From NCBI RefSeq assembly GCF_003426025.1, contig NZ_QJSH01000025.1:1-38266 (forward strand): a DNA stretch of 38,266 bases. The letters are read 5' to 3'. The notes beneath the pieces are model-generated. The model saw only the letters and a list, made by a program, of their open reading frames with translations, was not told where the DNA came from and did no database searches. This stretch comes from Paraliobacillus quinghaiensis (GTDB taxonomy: Bacteria; Bacillota; Bacilli; Bacillales; Amphibacillaceae). Made by a program: the position numbers and the translations under genes. Shown here one piece after another: positions 16,423-25,031 of this stretch (position 1 is its first letter; each line of letters starts with the position of its first letter).

Positions 16423-17757
16423 CTACTTCCTTAAAAATATTATACTTTCTCTCATATATTTTAATAACTCAGGTTGTTTTTTCATTTCTGGTGAAGAGCT
16501 ATTCACCTTACGGCAAACCCCTATTTTATCAACCTTAAAACCTAATTGATTTGCAATATTTGCAAGCATTAAATCTGTTGGAACGATAAATCCCTTGTAA
16601 GCAGAATTACCAACTACGATTGCAACATTACCGTTATCATTAAGCAGGTTATAAAAGTTTTTTAATACTAAAGTCATATCATCAAAATATCCTCTGATCA
16701 TTCGAGGTATTTTATTATCCCATAAATCAAATCTATCAATCTCATTAGTGATCCAATTAATTAACTCATATTCATGTTCCATTTTGGGGTTAACAGATCC
16801 ATTGACATGTGACCTTATTGCCATATTTCTTAAGGTTCTAAAATCTTTATACTCCTTAACAAAATCCCCCATCCACAGTTCCATTTTGTAAACAGCGCAA
16901 TAATCAAAACAGTTGGCATATGGAGGGGATGTAATAATATGGTCAATTTTCTCTCCACTTATATAATCTGGTGAAGAACTATTTATAAATGTATCATGAT
17001 ATATTTTATTTGTAGTGTTCTTAAAAGAAAACAACTCTTTATTTTGCCTCAAGTCACTTAATATATTTCTGATTGATTTTAAAAATTCTTCTTCTACATC
17101 ACCTGGTTTAGGACTTTTAACATATTTTATCCCATTACCATCTTTTCTCATATTAGATACCAATTCAATTATAGATAAATATGCTACTTTTAAAGGATAG
17201 TAAGCTTTTTTATCAGCAAACTTTTCGATATACTTTTTTAGTTTAAGCAGATCCATCAATTGTTTTTCGTTAAATATCTTATCTATTATTGATAGACCTG
17301 GCTTCTCTGCGGTTTCTTCTAACTTGTTGATCTTTAGGTTTAAAATTATGTCATCTAGTAATTTGATATCACTCTCTTCATAATTCTGCATTTTTGACTC
17401 AGCAATAAAGGTAGATATTGGACTAACGTCAAATCCAAAAGTATTTAAGTTTAATTTTTTCCCAGTAAACAGAGTAGTGCCGCTCCCAGAGAAGGGATCT
17501 AATAAATTTTGCTCCTCCTTATACTGAAACTCTTCAAGTAGTTTATTTACCAACTTTGAAGAATATCCTTCTTTATAATAAAACCAATTATGAAATGGTT
17601 CACTTCTATTAGTAGAGAAGTTTACCAAATCTTTGTAATCTGGCATATCTTCAACTAAAAACTGATTTTGAAGATCCTCCAGATATTTTGCAAGTAATTG
17701 ATATGGGTTATTTGATCCTATTAAATCAACATTATTATTCGGTTTCGGTTCATTCAT
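16423..17757 (-). CDS. DNA amino-methyltransferase (first of pair)
   Basis: A 444-residue paralogue of the downstream methyltransferase with the same motif order and spacing: LLDPFSGSGTTLF near 86-96, FGFDVSPIS just after, ITSPPYANCFDY near 274, and VAIVVGNSAY near the C-terminus. The two proteins differ strongly in the middle region, so each probably recognises its own sequence, for example the two strands of an asymmetric site. The start is ATG 17757; the upstream sequence GGGAGAGTAGG offers a fair ribosome site. It is first in the operon, beside a promoter region with palindromes that it shares with the divergent restriction genes. Base specificity cannot be read from sequence. Confidence 0.85.
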   Translation of the reverse strand: MNEPKPNNNVDLIGSNNPYQLLAKYLEDLQNQFLVEDMPDYKDLVNFSTNRSEPFHNWFYYKEGYSSKLVNKLLEEFQYKEEQNLLDPFSGSGTTLFTGKKLNLNTFGFDVSPISTFIAESKMQNYEESDIKLLDDIILNLKINKLEETAEKPGLSIIDKIFNEKQLMDLLKLKKYIEKFADKKAYYPLKVAYLSIIELVSNMRKDGNGIKYVKSPKPGDVEEEFLKSIRNILSDLRQNKELFSFKNTTNKIYHDTFINSSSPDYISGEKIDHIITSPPYANCFDYCAVYKMELWMGDFVKEYKDFRTLRNMAIRSHVNGSVNPKMEHEYELINWITNEIDRFDLWDNKIPRMIRGYFDDMTLVLKNFYNLLNDNGNVAIVVGNSAYKGFIVPTDLMLANIANQLGFKVDKIGVCRKVNSSSPEMKKQPELLKYMRESIIFLRK

Positions 17758-17790
17758 AATATCGCCTACTCTCCCTAAAACATACGTTCT

Positions 17791-17818
17791 TATAATAGCT
17801 ATTATATCACTATAGTGA
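17791..17818. promoter_or_regulatory. Two abutting palindromes between divergent R and M operons
   Basis: TATAATAGCTATTATA (17791-17806) is a perfect 16-bp palindrome; TCACTATAGTGA (17807-17818) is a perfect 12-bp palindrome immediately next to it. On the minus strand TATAAT at 17806-17801 would serve as the -10 box of the methyltransferase operon, placing the second palindrome between -35 and -10. A bound protein would block the promoter, so this is a good operator candidate. Confidence 0.5.
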
Positions 17819-17922
17819 GTGCTTTACTAGTTAATTACACTTAATTTGTCGAAATACGTAACAATTATTATATCATATATGTGTTTTATATTTTGTTTAA
17901 AAAATAAAATTAAACCTATTGC

Positions 17923-17950
17923 TTGAGTGGTAAATATTATGTAATATGGT
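17923..17950 (+). promoter_or_regulatory. Possible promoter for the restriction operon
   Basis: TTGAGT at 17923-17928 and TATGGT at 17945-17950 are spaced 16 bases apart, about 55 bases before the TTG start at 18005. The match is moderate. Confidence 0.35.
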
Positions 17951-18004
17951 GGTGGTATATACAATTGGAATAAATATTGATTTTTTGTATCGGAGGAAAA
18001 TATA

Positions 18005-18805
18005 TTGGAACTCAAAGGTTGGGAAAATAAAGGTAGAAATCTCGGCGGCCCTTTACAAAAGCAATTTTATAAAATGATAAGTTTATTAAAAGATCCTGCT
18101 TTCGTAAGTGGCAGAAATTGGGCGGAACTTAAACAAGATTTAGCTTCAGAAATCCAGACAAGTACTAGCCAATTAGGTACAATCCTTACTGTATTCAAGT
18201 CATTACAATTACTCCCGCAAGATAGTCTATTACGTAATAGTCCTATACCAAGGGAAGAAGATTTAACGACCGATTTAGGTAACCTTTTATATTCACTCAT
18301 AGCAATTGAGGATGAAATTAGTAAATTACCAGAAGGAAGTACCAAAGATAATATTAATGGAAATATCCAAGGAATGTTTCAAGGTTTCTATGCAGAATCA
18401 ATGATAAACTTCTACTATCCACAAGGTGGAAGAGAAAACAGCCCTAATCCACTTCATCCAGCTAGAGCTATCCTTAAGGCATTAGATAAATATGGGGCGT
18501 TAGATAAATACGAATTCTACCTATTATGTACTTTTATTCTTGAAGATGATGATCAGGAAAAAGAAGAACTGTTTGAGAAATATTTATTGCGATATAGGAA
18601 CAACTTAATTACCTTCACGAATAATGATATTACTCAATATGAAAAAGGACATCAATATTTACCACAGAACCTGTATAAAGCTGGTTTAGTTAATTTGACA
18701 ACAGGTAGGAACTGGAAAATTTCCGAAAACAACAACATGACTAAATTAAGGGATACACTATTACACGATAATTTTTTAGAAAGCTTTTACTGTCATTTAA
18801 ATTAG
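18005..18805 (+). CDS. Unknown protein, first gene of restriction operon
   Basis: A 266-residue protein beginning at TTG 18005 behind a clear GGAGGAAAA. I do not recognise the fold. The N-terminal 85 residues are helical (MELKGWENKGRNLGG, then LQKQFYKMISLL); a central part contains MFQGFYAESMINFYYPQGG and NPLHPARAILKALDKYG, and the C-terminus has GLVNLTTGRNWKIS, reminiscent of a winged-helix. It has no visible nuclease motif. In BsuMI the gene before the McrB-like ATPase also encodes a protein required for restriction, so target recognition is a reasonable guess. It is followed after 12 bases by the next gene. Confidence 0.7.
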   Translation: MELKGWENKGRNLGGPLQKQFYKMISLLKDPAFVSGRNWAELKQDLASEIQTSTSQLGTILTVFKSLQLLPQDSLLRNSPIPREEDLTTDLGNLLYSLIAIEDEISKLPEGSTKDNINGNIQGMFQGFYAESMINFYYPQGGRENSPNPLHPARAILKALDKYGALDKYEFYLLCTFILEDDDQEKEELFEKYLLRYRNNLITFTNNDITQYEKGHQYLPQNLYKAGLVNLTTGRNWKISENNNMTKLRDTLLHDNFLESFYCHLN

Positions 18806-18817
18806 GAGGTAATTATA

Positions 18818-19261
18818 TTGGCTGATTATAATAATCAATTGGATCCTTACCAGTTGTCTCAATCAATTTCTAAGGAAAAAGTAATGGAACACCTTGATAA
18901 AATTGTATATTCTTTAGGATATGAAAACAATCATACTAAGCCCCCACGAACATGGATAGAGCTATATAATGAAAGTGAGTTTACCCAAGATACCTTGACT
19001 CTAGATAAACAACATTTTGAAGGTAGTGAGCACCCAAAAGTCGGAGATCATATTTACCTTTTTAATAAAGAAAGTTTATTGTGTGATTCTAAATATACTG
19101 TAATAGATATAAACAACGTAAATAATACTAATACCCTTGTGTTTAAATTGCAAAAAAATTACTCAATCGAAAATGCTGTTAATTTAGATGATTTTTTAAA
19201 AGATGGAAGAGTTAGCAGATCATTAAAGGACTTTTTTTCAAGAGAAACAATGGGAAATTAA
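18818..19261 (+). CDS. Unknown small protein, second gene of restriction operon
   Basis: A 147-residue protein starting at TTG 18818 with a perfect AGGAGGT 8 bases upstream. It has a helical N-terminus and a beta-rich middle (HPKVGDHIYLFNKESLL, then KYTVIDINN and TLVFKLQKNYS) that looks like a small barrel or PUA-type domain, which could bind modified or specific DNA. I cannot name a family. It lies between the 266-residue protein and the AAA+ ATPase gene and is almost certainly part of the same transcript. Confidence 0.65.
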   Translation: MADYNNQLDPYQLSQSISKEKVMEHLDKIVYSLGYENNHTKPPRTWIELYNESEFTQDTLTLDKQHFEGSEHPKVGDHIYLFNKESLLCDSKYTVIDINNVNNTNTLVFKLQKNYSIENAVNLDDFLKDGRVSRSLKDFFSRETMGN

Positions 19262-19302
19262 ATAAATTAACATACTAACACGAGATTCTAAGGAGAAAAA
19301 TT

Positions 19303-20349
19303 ATGCCTGTGATTAATAATGAGGAAGAGAATGTATTAAATGAACTTGGTGATCAGCCAGATATCGTACTAAGTAAGATAACTCCGGAACAAATCCGTGA
19401 TAGTCTAACTTCAGACTTCGCAATTTCAGATTTGATATTAAAGCAGCTTTGTTCCGCCGTAAATAGAGGTAATCACATTATTCTAAGTGGCCCTCCTGGA
19501 ACTGGAAAAACTACACTAGCTGAAGCACTTTGTAAAGCTGCTAATAAAGAACACACGTTAACAACTGCAACTGCAGATTGGACTACTTTTGATACAATAG
19601 GTGGTTATATGCCTAATATAATGGAGGGTGAAAATAATAGCTTAGCGTTTGAAGAAGGATTATTTTTAAAGAGTATTAGTGAAAGGAAATGGTTAATTGT
19701 TGATGAAATTAACCGAGCACAAATTGATAAAGCAATTGGTCCTCTTTTCACAGTACTATCTGATGGAGATGTAGTATTACCGTATAGAAACAAAAAAACA
19801 ACCAATAGAATCAAGATTTTGTCTAAAAATGGTGTATCAGGAAATGATACGTACTATAAAAATGATGATTGGCGTTTAATTGCAACTATGAATGAATATG
19901 ATAAAACTACACTATTTGATATGTCCTATGCCTTCATGAGAAGATTTGCTTTTATTCGAATAGGAATACCTGAAAACTATGTTACACTGATTAAAGAATG
20001 GTCAAATTCAAAATTAATAAATGATGATCTAAAAGCTAATTTAATGATGATTGCATCTAGTATTGAAGAAAATAAGTTAAGAGAGATAGGTCCTGCTATG
20101 TTTAAAAACATTATTAATTATTTAGCTGAAAGAGCAACGATAGATACTGACTATATCCAACATTACTCCGAGTCAATAGTGATTTATATCTTACCACAAT
20201 TTCAAGGATTAGATTTTCAAGATGTTAGTAAACTTTATGAGATAATAGAAACTATTGTAGAAAGTAATTCTAAGGTTAAAGACTACTTAGCAAAAAACAT
20301 TTATGCCTACACCGGTTTCAACGTTCTGGATAATGAGACTAATATATAA
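19303..20349 (+). CDS. McrB/MoxR-like AAA+ ATPase of restriction operon
   Basis: The 348-residue protein is one AAA+ module with a short N-terminal lead. Walker A SGPPGTGKTTLAEAL is at 61-75, Walker B LIVDEINRAQIDKA near 131, sensor 1 in LIATMNEYDK, and the arginine pair in MRRFAFIRIG. The IATMN and DEINR forms are typical of the McrB/MoxR clade, the motor that moves DNA for restriction in McrBC, LlaJI and BsuMI. It lacks the large DNA-binding N-terminus of McrB, so target recognition is probably done by another subunit. AAGGAG lies before its ATG. The next gene, 11 bases on, encodes the presumed nuclease partner. Confidence 0.85.
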   Translation: MPVINNEEENVLNELGDQPDIVLSKITPEQIRDSLTSDFAISDLILKQLCSAVNRGNHIILSGPPGTGKTTLAEALCKAANKEHTLTTATADWTTFDTIGGYMPNIMEGENNSLAFEEGLFLKSISERKWLIVDEINRAQIDKAIGPLFTVLSDGDVVLPYRNKKTTNRIKILSKNGVSGNDTYYKNDDWRLIATMNEYDKTTLFDMSYAFMRRFAFIRIGIPENYVTLIKEWSNSKLINDDLKANLMMIASSIEENKLREIGPAMFKNIINYLAERATIDTDYIQHYSESIVIYILPQFQGLDFQDVSKLYEIIETIVESNSKVKDYLAKNIYAYTGFNVLDNETNI

Positions 20350-20360
20350 GGAGAATAACG

Positions 20361-21656
20361 GTGGTTGATATATTGAATAACAATGACCATAAAGTACAAT
20401 TAGAACTTGAAGATAGATCATTACTTATAGACCGTATTAAATATTCATATTTATCATTAAATTTATATAGACATAGTGAATTGTTGGATGGATTAACAAC
20501 AACTTGCGCCTTTGAAAACGATCTTGATATTGAAAATTTTAGAGGTTTATCACTAACACATTTTTTTATTAAATGTTATCAAAGTGAATTGCATGAAGTA
20601 CTACCTCAATTGATGAAGAACTTTTCACGGAATACAAATATTCAACAAATAGAAACTAGAGGGTATATTAGAGGAGCAATCGACTGGAATGCAACATATA
20701 AAAGAAGAATGGCAGTAGGCTATGACCCCGCATTATTTATATGTAAACCTTCCAACAGAATTTATGATATACCTGAGAATCAATTAACAAAATATTTATT
20801 ACATTTTATTCATAACAATATTGATAAAGTAGAAAAAATAGCACCAGGGAAAATAGCCGGTTGGACCATGATGTTAGAGAAGATTAAACAATCAATAAAG
20901 AAATTTCTGCATCATCCTATTTTTGCAGAAGTTACTCTCCCAGATCGGTTAGGTTATACATTAATAACAAAGTCAAAAAAAAGCCGGAACCCCCATTATC
21001 GTACAATTGGATTACTTACAGAATATCTTTACAATTTATTTGTCTTAAATGACAAAAAGACTTTATTCGAAGTCTTGAGTCAACAACTATTAGTACCAAT
21101 AAAGACTGATAAAATATTTGAATTTGTGGTCTACTTTGAAGTAATTCAGGTACTTGAATCACTAAAAAAGAAATATCATGGAAAAAGACAAATATCCTTG
21201 TTACGTGCGGATTACAAAACTGTATTTGAGTACTTTCTAACTGACATCAATACTAATGTGAAAATTTATTATCAAAACGTTCCTGAGGAATATTCTAATA
21301 GTAGCAACTATAAACAAATACTACAAAAATACAGTGTACCCAATGTGAAATCAAATATTCCTGATATTATAATTGTAATTGAAGATTTAAATCAGCACCT
21401 TAGTAGAACAGCTTTGATGGAGATAAAATATGGGAGAGAGCAATCTTACCTTCTTGGTAACGGCCTTAGAGATACTTTAGGATATCTTAAAGACTTCGAG
21501 GATATATTAAATAATAAACCATCTGCATTATTAGCTACCTATACTGGTGAGATTACACGACCAGAAAAAAGTGTTGAACAAAAACAAAATGTATGGATAA
21601 CTAACAGTAATCAACTAAATAGTTCCTTAAGTGACTTTATAAATAAATTAATTTAA
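20361..21656 (+). CDS. McrC/LlaJI-like PD-(D/E)XK nuclease subunit
   Basis: The 431-residue protein starts at GTG 20361 after AAGGAG. Its last 110 residues hold a PD-(D/E)XK core: NIPDIIIVI (D335) followed by TALMEIKYG (E354, K356), then helical GNGLRDTLGYLKDFED. The first 300 residues resemble the adaptor part of McrC-type proteins that dock on the McrB-like ring, though the sequence match is only to the general pattern. With the ATPase 11 bases upstream it should form the cleaving complex. The host genome would be protected by the two divergent methyltransferases. The nuclease call is fairly firm, the complex is inferred. Confidence 0.8.
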   Translation: MVDILNNNDHKVQLELEDRSLLIDRIKYSYLSLNLYRHSELLDGLTTTCAFENDLDIENFRGLSLTHFFIKCYQSELHEVLPQLMKNFSRNTNIQQIETRGYIRGAIDWNATYKRRMAVGYDPALFICKPSNRIYDIPENQLTKYLLHFIHNNIDKVEKIAPGKIAGWTMMLEKIKQSIKKFLHHPIFAEVTLPDRLGYTLITKSKKSRNPHYRTIGLLTEYLYNLFVLNDKKTLFEVLSQQLLVPIKTDKIFEFVVYFEVIQVLESLKKKYHGKRQISLLRADYKTVFEYFLTDINTNVKIYYQNVPEEYSNSSNYKQILQKYSVPNVKSNIPDIIIVIEDLNQHLSRTALMEIKYGREQSYLLGNGLRDTLGYLKDFEDILNNKPSALLATYTGEITRPEKSVEQKQNVWITNSNQLNSSLSDFINKLI

Positions 21657-21753
21657 GTGACTGAATTCTATAAATCTAATCAAAGTATACATAGTACTTA
21701 AATGAATTCTACTGGTTGAATTTTTCCTATTGGCATGTCTATTTTTAACAAAT

Positions 21754-21806
21754 GGTACCTGGTAATGTAAAAAGACATTTATTATCCCTTTCAAGTACCA
21801 GGTACC
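21754..21806. repeat. Inverted repeat GGTACCTGGTA / TACCAGGTACC
   Basis: Exact 11-bp arms around about 31 bases, about 100 bases beyond the end of the restriction operon and followed by TTTATT. It may terminate that operon. It shares the TACCAGGTAC core with repeats at 14973, 32971 and 35882. Confidence 0.6.
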
Positions 21807-21903
21807 TTTATTCTAAATTACTTAATTTCTTCTTGCTTCACCCGCGGCTTGATACTTGATCAATTGTTTCACCCTAATTTTAAAAATGCAAACGATTTAT
21901 TAT

Positions 21904-22296
21904 TTAGTTAGTAAATTTTTCGAAATTGTTAAAGGTAATTTCTTCAATATATTTATAACATGAATCATATCCATCAGCATCTAAATTTACTGCTGTAAAC
22001 TGGACAATGTTATCTTGATCTAGAAGAGCAAAGAACGAAGAAAATTCATTCTCTTGTCCAAAGGCTTTTACCTTATACTTCTTATTCTTATCACTTATAA
22101 CTATATTAAGTGGATTAATTTTAATTCTTTTTTCAATATTATACTTAATATACATGGTATAATATGTGAGTGATGGTAATGACATTTTATCTTTATCCAT
22201 CAGACAAAGATATTCCGAATTTTTGTCTCTTCCAATTAGTAAAATACAATTATTAAATACATATTCTGATTCATCTTCCAAACGTAAAAACTCCAT
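21904..22296 (-). CDS. Hypothetical protein
   Basis: A 130-residue beta-rich acidic protein (MEFLRLEDESEYVF, then NCILLIGRDKNSEYLCLMD). The start ATG 22296 follows AAGGGAAGG, so translation is credible. No motif, signal or membrane segment is seen. It lies downstream of the metallopeptidase-RelE fusion gene on the same strand, with a 180-base gap, and could be a companion, but no antitoxin-like DNA-binding motif is visible. Confidence 0.6.
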   Translation of the reverse strand: MEFLRLEDESEYVFNNCILLIGRDKNSEYLCLMDKDKMSLPSLTYYTMYIKYNIEKRIKINPLNIVISDKNKKYKVKAFGQENEFSSFFALLDQDNIVQFTAVNLDADGYDSCYKYIEEITFNNFEKFTN

Positions 22297-22478
22297 ACAA
22301 TCCTTCCCTTCTAAAATACTATAACGGTTGATTAAAATTTATATTACCCCCCAATTACTCCCACACTCAATACCATCGCAAGGGAATTCAGTATACAATA
22401 ACTAATAAAGATCCGTATACTCCTCTGATTTGGTTACTTGTCCATTTTAGTAATAAAAATGTTTTCTTCTTTTAAAGC

Positions 22479-23660
22479 TTATTTATTACATGGAGGATTT
22501 CTATAGATATCATCATGAGAACCAATCCTTAAAAAATGCCAGTTGCCCCCTTTTTGAATTAGAGAAACTCTGTAGTCATCGTTAATTCGAAATGTAAACG
22601 TTTTGTCACACCCTGTTAGTTTTTCAAAGTTTAGTGAGTTTAGACTAACATCAGTATTTAACTGACCTTTTGATTTTTTGTAAGCCTTAATCATGTCAGA
22701 GCGCTTCTTTTGTATTTTTTTATACTCCTTCTGAAATCTAGATGTTTCAAAAATGCTGGAATTAGGTATTGATTGCACAAACTTTATGCCATATGAACTT
22801 TTAGGTGCGTCTTTCACGATATACACTGGAATGTTGTATTTTCTAATTCCTCTCATGGTAGGATTTAATATATTTTCATAAGGAGGAATACCTCTAGAAG
22901 GTGATGTGCGTAAAATAGTTGCTACTAAATCACTATTAGCTTGTTCAAACGAATTTCGAGTAATAAATTGCTCGAAATTCCTGTAGCCTGCCGGTTGATT
23001 TTTCATAAATCCCCTCATACTTTGATTCACTTTTTTTCTAGATATTGAATCCATTGAGTTCATTGTGATCGTATCAAAGAACCGAGTATAAGCAAATGCA
23101 TTGGCAAGAGCCTCTTCTAGTGGTCCATTTGCAGATCGTTGATAAACATGATAAAAATAGTTGAGATAGTAGTTTGGTATTTTTTTTTCTTGATTTGATA
23201 ATTCTAACGTAGTAGCAGCTAAATCCGTAAAGAAATGGTATGTTTCATGAAGTAATAGTAAGTGATATGCTAACTTTACATAATCAATAATGTTAAATAT
23301 TCTTCCGTGTTTGTTTTGTAATTTATTATGATAAAAAACTTTACTTGCGAGACTATATATTCCACTTTCCGTTATATAGATTCCCCAATTATTCTGTGGA
23401 GTAAAATGGAAAGAACGATACCATGCTAGTGCTTCCATTCCTTCTGTTTCTGCCTTATTATTTTGATAATTCCAATCTGGAAAATTTTCTAGGTTCTCCA
23501 CATCAATCCATATAGGAGGGTTATCAAAAGGATTTTTGACCTGGTGTGAATCAAAATCTTTTTCGTGTTGCCATCTTCTTAGGGTCAGATTTTTAAATTT
23601 ATCCTCTGATGAAATCAGCCCATTTTTTTCTAAAAGGTTAAGAATGACTTTCATATCCAT
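22479..23660 (-). CDS. HExxH metallopeptidase-like / RelE-like toxin fusion
   Basis: The 393-residue protein starts at ATG 23660 with GAGGG 9 bases upstream; the longer frame to 23744 has no site. Residues 138-142 are HETYH, an HExxH zinc-peptidase motif, followed by PLEEALANAFAY near 180, fitting the third zinc ligand. The last 85 residues match the RelE/ParE/YafQ mRNA-interferase pattern: NFEKLTGCD, FRINDDYRVSLI and the very typical WHFLRIGSHDDIYRNP. Such toxins are normally separate small proteins with an antitoxin. Here the toxin module is fused behind a possible protease, and no cognate antitoxin is obvious. Possible roles include a toxin released by self-cleavage, or a degenerate fusion. 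Domain calls are from motifs. Confidence 0.75.
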   Translation of the reverse strand: MDMKVILNLLEKNGLISSEDKFKNLTLRRWQHEKDFDSHQVKNPFDNPPIWIDVENLENFPDWNYQNNKAETEGMEALAWYRSFHFTPQNNWGIYITESGIYSLASKVFYHNKLQNKHGRIFNIIDYVKLAYHLLLLHETYHFFTDLAATTLELSNQEKKIPNYYLNYFYHVYQRSANGPLEEALANAFAYTRFFDTITMNSMDSISRKKVNQSMRGFMKNQPAGYRNFEQFITRNSFEQANSDLVATILRTSPSRGIPPYENILNPTMRGIRKYNIPVYIVKDAPKSSYGIKFVQSIPNSSIFETSRFQKEYKKIQKKRSDMIKAYKKSKGQLNTDVSLNSLNFEKLTGCDKTFTFRINDDYRVSLIQKGGNWHFLRIGSHDDIYRNPPCNK

Positions 23661-23756
23661 ACAAATAATCCCTCTTTCTTCATTACTAGTAACTATAAAG
23701 ATATATGAAATTATTTTATTATTTATACATAAAAAAACTACCAATTTTGATAAATC

Positions 23757-23790
23757 AAAACCACAACTGGGAAAAATCCGTTGTGGTTTT
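23757..23790. terminator. Hairpin terminator AAAACCACAAC / GTTGTGGTTTT
   Basis: A perfect 11-bp stem with a 12-base loop and T/A runs on both sides. It lies between the 24141 gene and the metallopeptidase-RelE gene, both on the minus strand, and should stop the transcript of the former. Confidence 0.7.
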
Positions 23791-24140
23791 TAAAATAGGG
23801 TTAGATGACATCAAATTCAATTACACTCCTAACTAAATTAGATAATTTAATGGTTAGTAGAGCGATTAGTAATAATATGGTAGTTTAGAAATAAACAAGT
23901 TAAAAGTAAATCTACGGTGACCTAAAGGAAAAAGTGTAAGGATTATACTTTTAACGTCATGCTCAAATATCAATGGAATTGTTCCATAATAAAAAACAAA
24001 ATTTGAAAGAATAACAGTGTCGTATAACAAAGTGCTTGTGGTCTTACTCCGAAATACGTTTAATATGTAAAAATTTATACTTTGTTATTTTTTTATAAAA
24101 GATAATGCAAAGTAATCAAACAAACACATTTTTATTAACA
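23791..24140. other. AT-rich gap, nothing recognised
   Basis: About 350 bases with no credible frame, repeat or promoter that I can support. Confidence 0.4.
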
Positions 24141-24491
24141 TCAACTGTCCACTTCATCATAATAAACTTCAGCAATTTCCTTCCCATGCTCAATAACAGA
24201 TTTAACCGCACGCCTAATCCAGGCTTCTGATAGTTCATCATTACTTGCTTTAAAGTGAAAATCCTCAATTAAATATTTAGAGAAAATACAAACAATTTTT
24301 ACAAGTCCACCTTCATCATACTCAAATTCAATATTAGACTTATCTATCGAGGCTGTTTCATATCTCATTACCCCTTTAGCATTTAGTAGGAAATGTGTTA
24401 ATGATACATCCTTTTTTAAAACTGCTTTTGTAACATTAGTAATAAACTCAGCTTCTTCTTTTGGTATATAACCCTTATTTTTTATCGCCAT
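24141..24491 (-). CDS. Hypothetical protein
   Basis: A 116-residue soluble protein whose ATG follows AGGAGCTGATAAA, a good ribosome site. It is mixed alpha/beta (FITNVTKAVLKKDVS, GGLVKIVCIFSKYL, WIRRAVKSVIEHGK) with no recognised motif. It is divergent from the XRE regulator gene, and the 200 bases between them hold a small palindrome, so the regulator may control both. Confidence 0.6.
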   Translation of the reverse strand: MAIKNKGYIPKEEAEFITNVTKAVLKKDVSLTHFLLNAKGVMRYETASIDKSNIEFEYDEGGLVKIVCIFSKYLIEDFHFKASNDELSEAWIRRAVKSVIEHGKEIAEVYYDEVDS

Positions 24492-24627
24492 TTTATCAGC
24501 TCCTATTTATATCCTTCATCTATCCTACATATTTCGTCACAGCATTACATATAACCTTCATTTTCCAATGAAATATCCTAATAAATATCGCACATATCCA
24601 TTTAATTTCTTACTAATTCTCCAATAA

Positions 24628-24639
24628 GACCTTTAGGTC
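24628..24639. promoter_or_regulatory. Palindrome upstream of XRE regulator
   Basis: GACCTTTAGGTC has 5-bp arms around a 2-base centre, ending 51 bases before the regulator start. XRE proteins often bind such sites next to their own gene, so it is a candidate operator. The site is short and could be chance. Confidence 0.3.
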
Positions 24640-24690
24640 GTGTTCTATTCCTTTTTCCAACTAGATAATTATTCAAAAAGGATGATTATA

Positions 24691-24945
24691 ATGGATAAAA
24701 GGAAAATATTTAAACCTTTAGTAGGACAATATATCAAGTCAAAAAGAGAAACAGCAGAACTTTCACAAGAAAAATTAGCCGAAGATGCAGATATTAGTCC
24801 AGACCATCTGGGAAGAATAGAACGCGGAGAAAAGCAACCAACACTTTATACTTTTTTCAAATTAGCTAGGGTATTAAACCTTGATGCATCTCAAGTGTTC
24901 AATGAGATAGGTGAAGAATTGGATAAACATAATTTTGAGGAGTAA
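24691..24945 (+). CDS. XRE-family HTH transcriptional regulator
   Basis: An 84-residue regulator with one helix-turn-helix: VGQYIKSKRETAELSQEKLA, DADISPDHLGRIERGEKQP, then FFKLARVLNLDASQVF. This is the full XRE/Cro core with a short acidic tail, and no sensor domain. ATG 24691 is chosen: AAAAGG lies 8 bases upstream; the frame could extend to GTG 24640 but without a site. It is followed by a ComK-like gene on the same strand 86 bases on, so it may control it. The last 16 codons are copied, without the rest of the gene, at the start of the second duplication unit near 27069. Confidence 0.85.
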   Translation: MDKRKIFKPLVGQYIKSKRETAELSQEKLAEDADISPDHLGRIERGEKQPTLYTFFKLARVLNLDASQVFNEIGEELDKHNFEE

Positions 24946-25031
24946 GGAGTATAACAGTGAGGGAATTTCATACTCAATAAAGTACTACTTATTTAGCAGC
25001 AATTAAAAATTTAAGATAGGATTGAACTCAA

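Noticed and set aside
17827-18015. Minus-strand frame of 62 codons in the divergent promoter region
   Set aside because: It spans the AT-rich promoter and the start of the first restriction gene, without a ribosome site.
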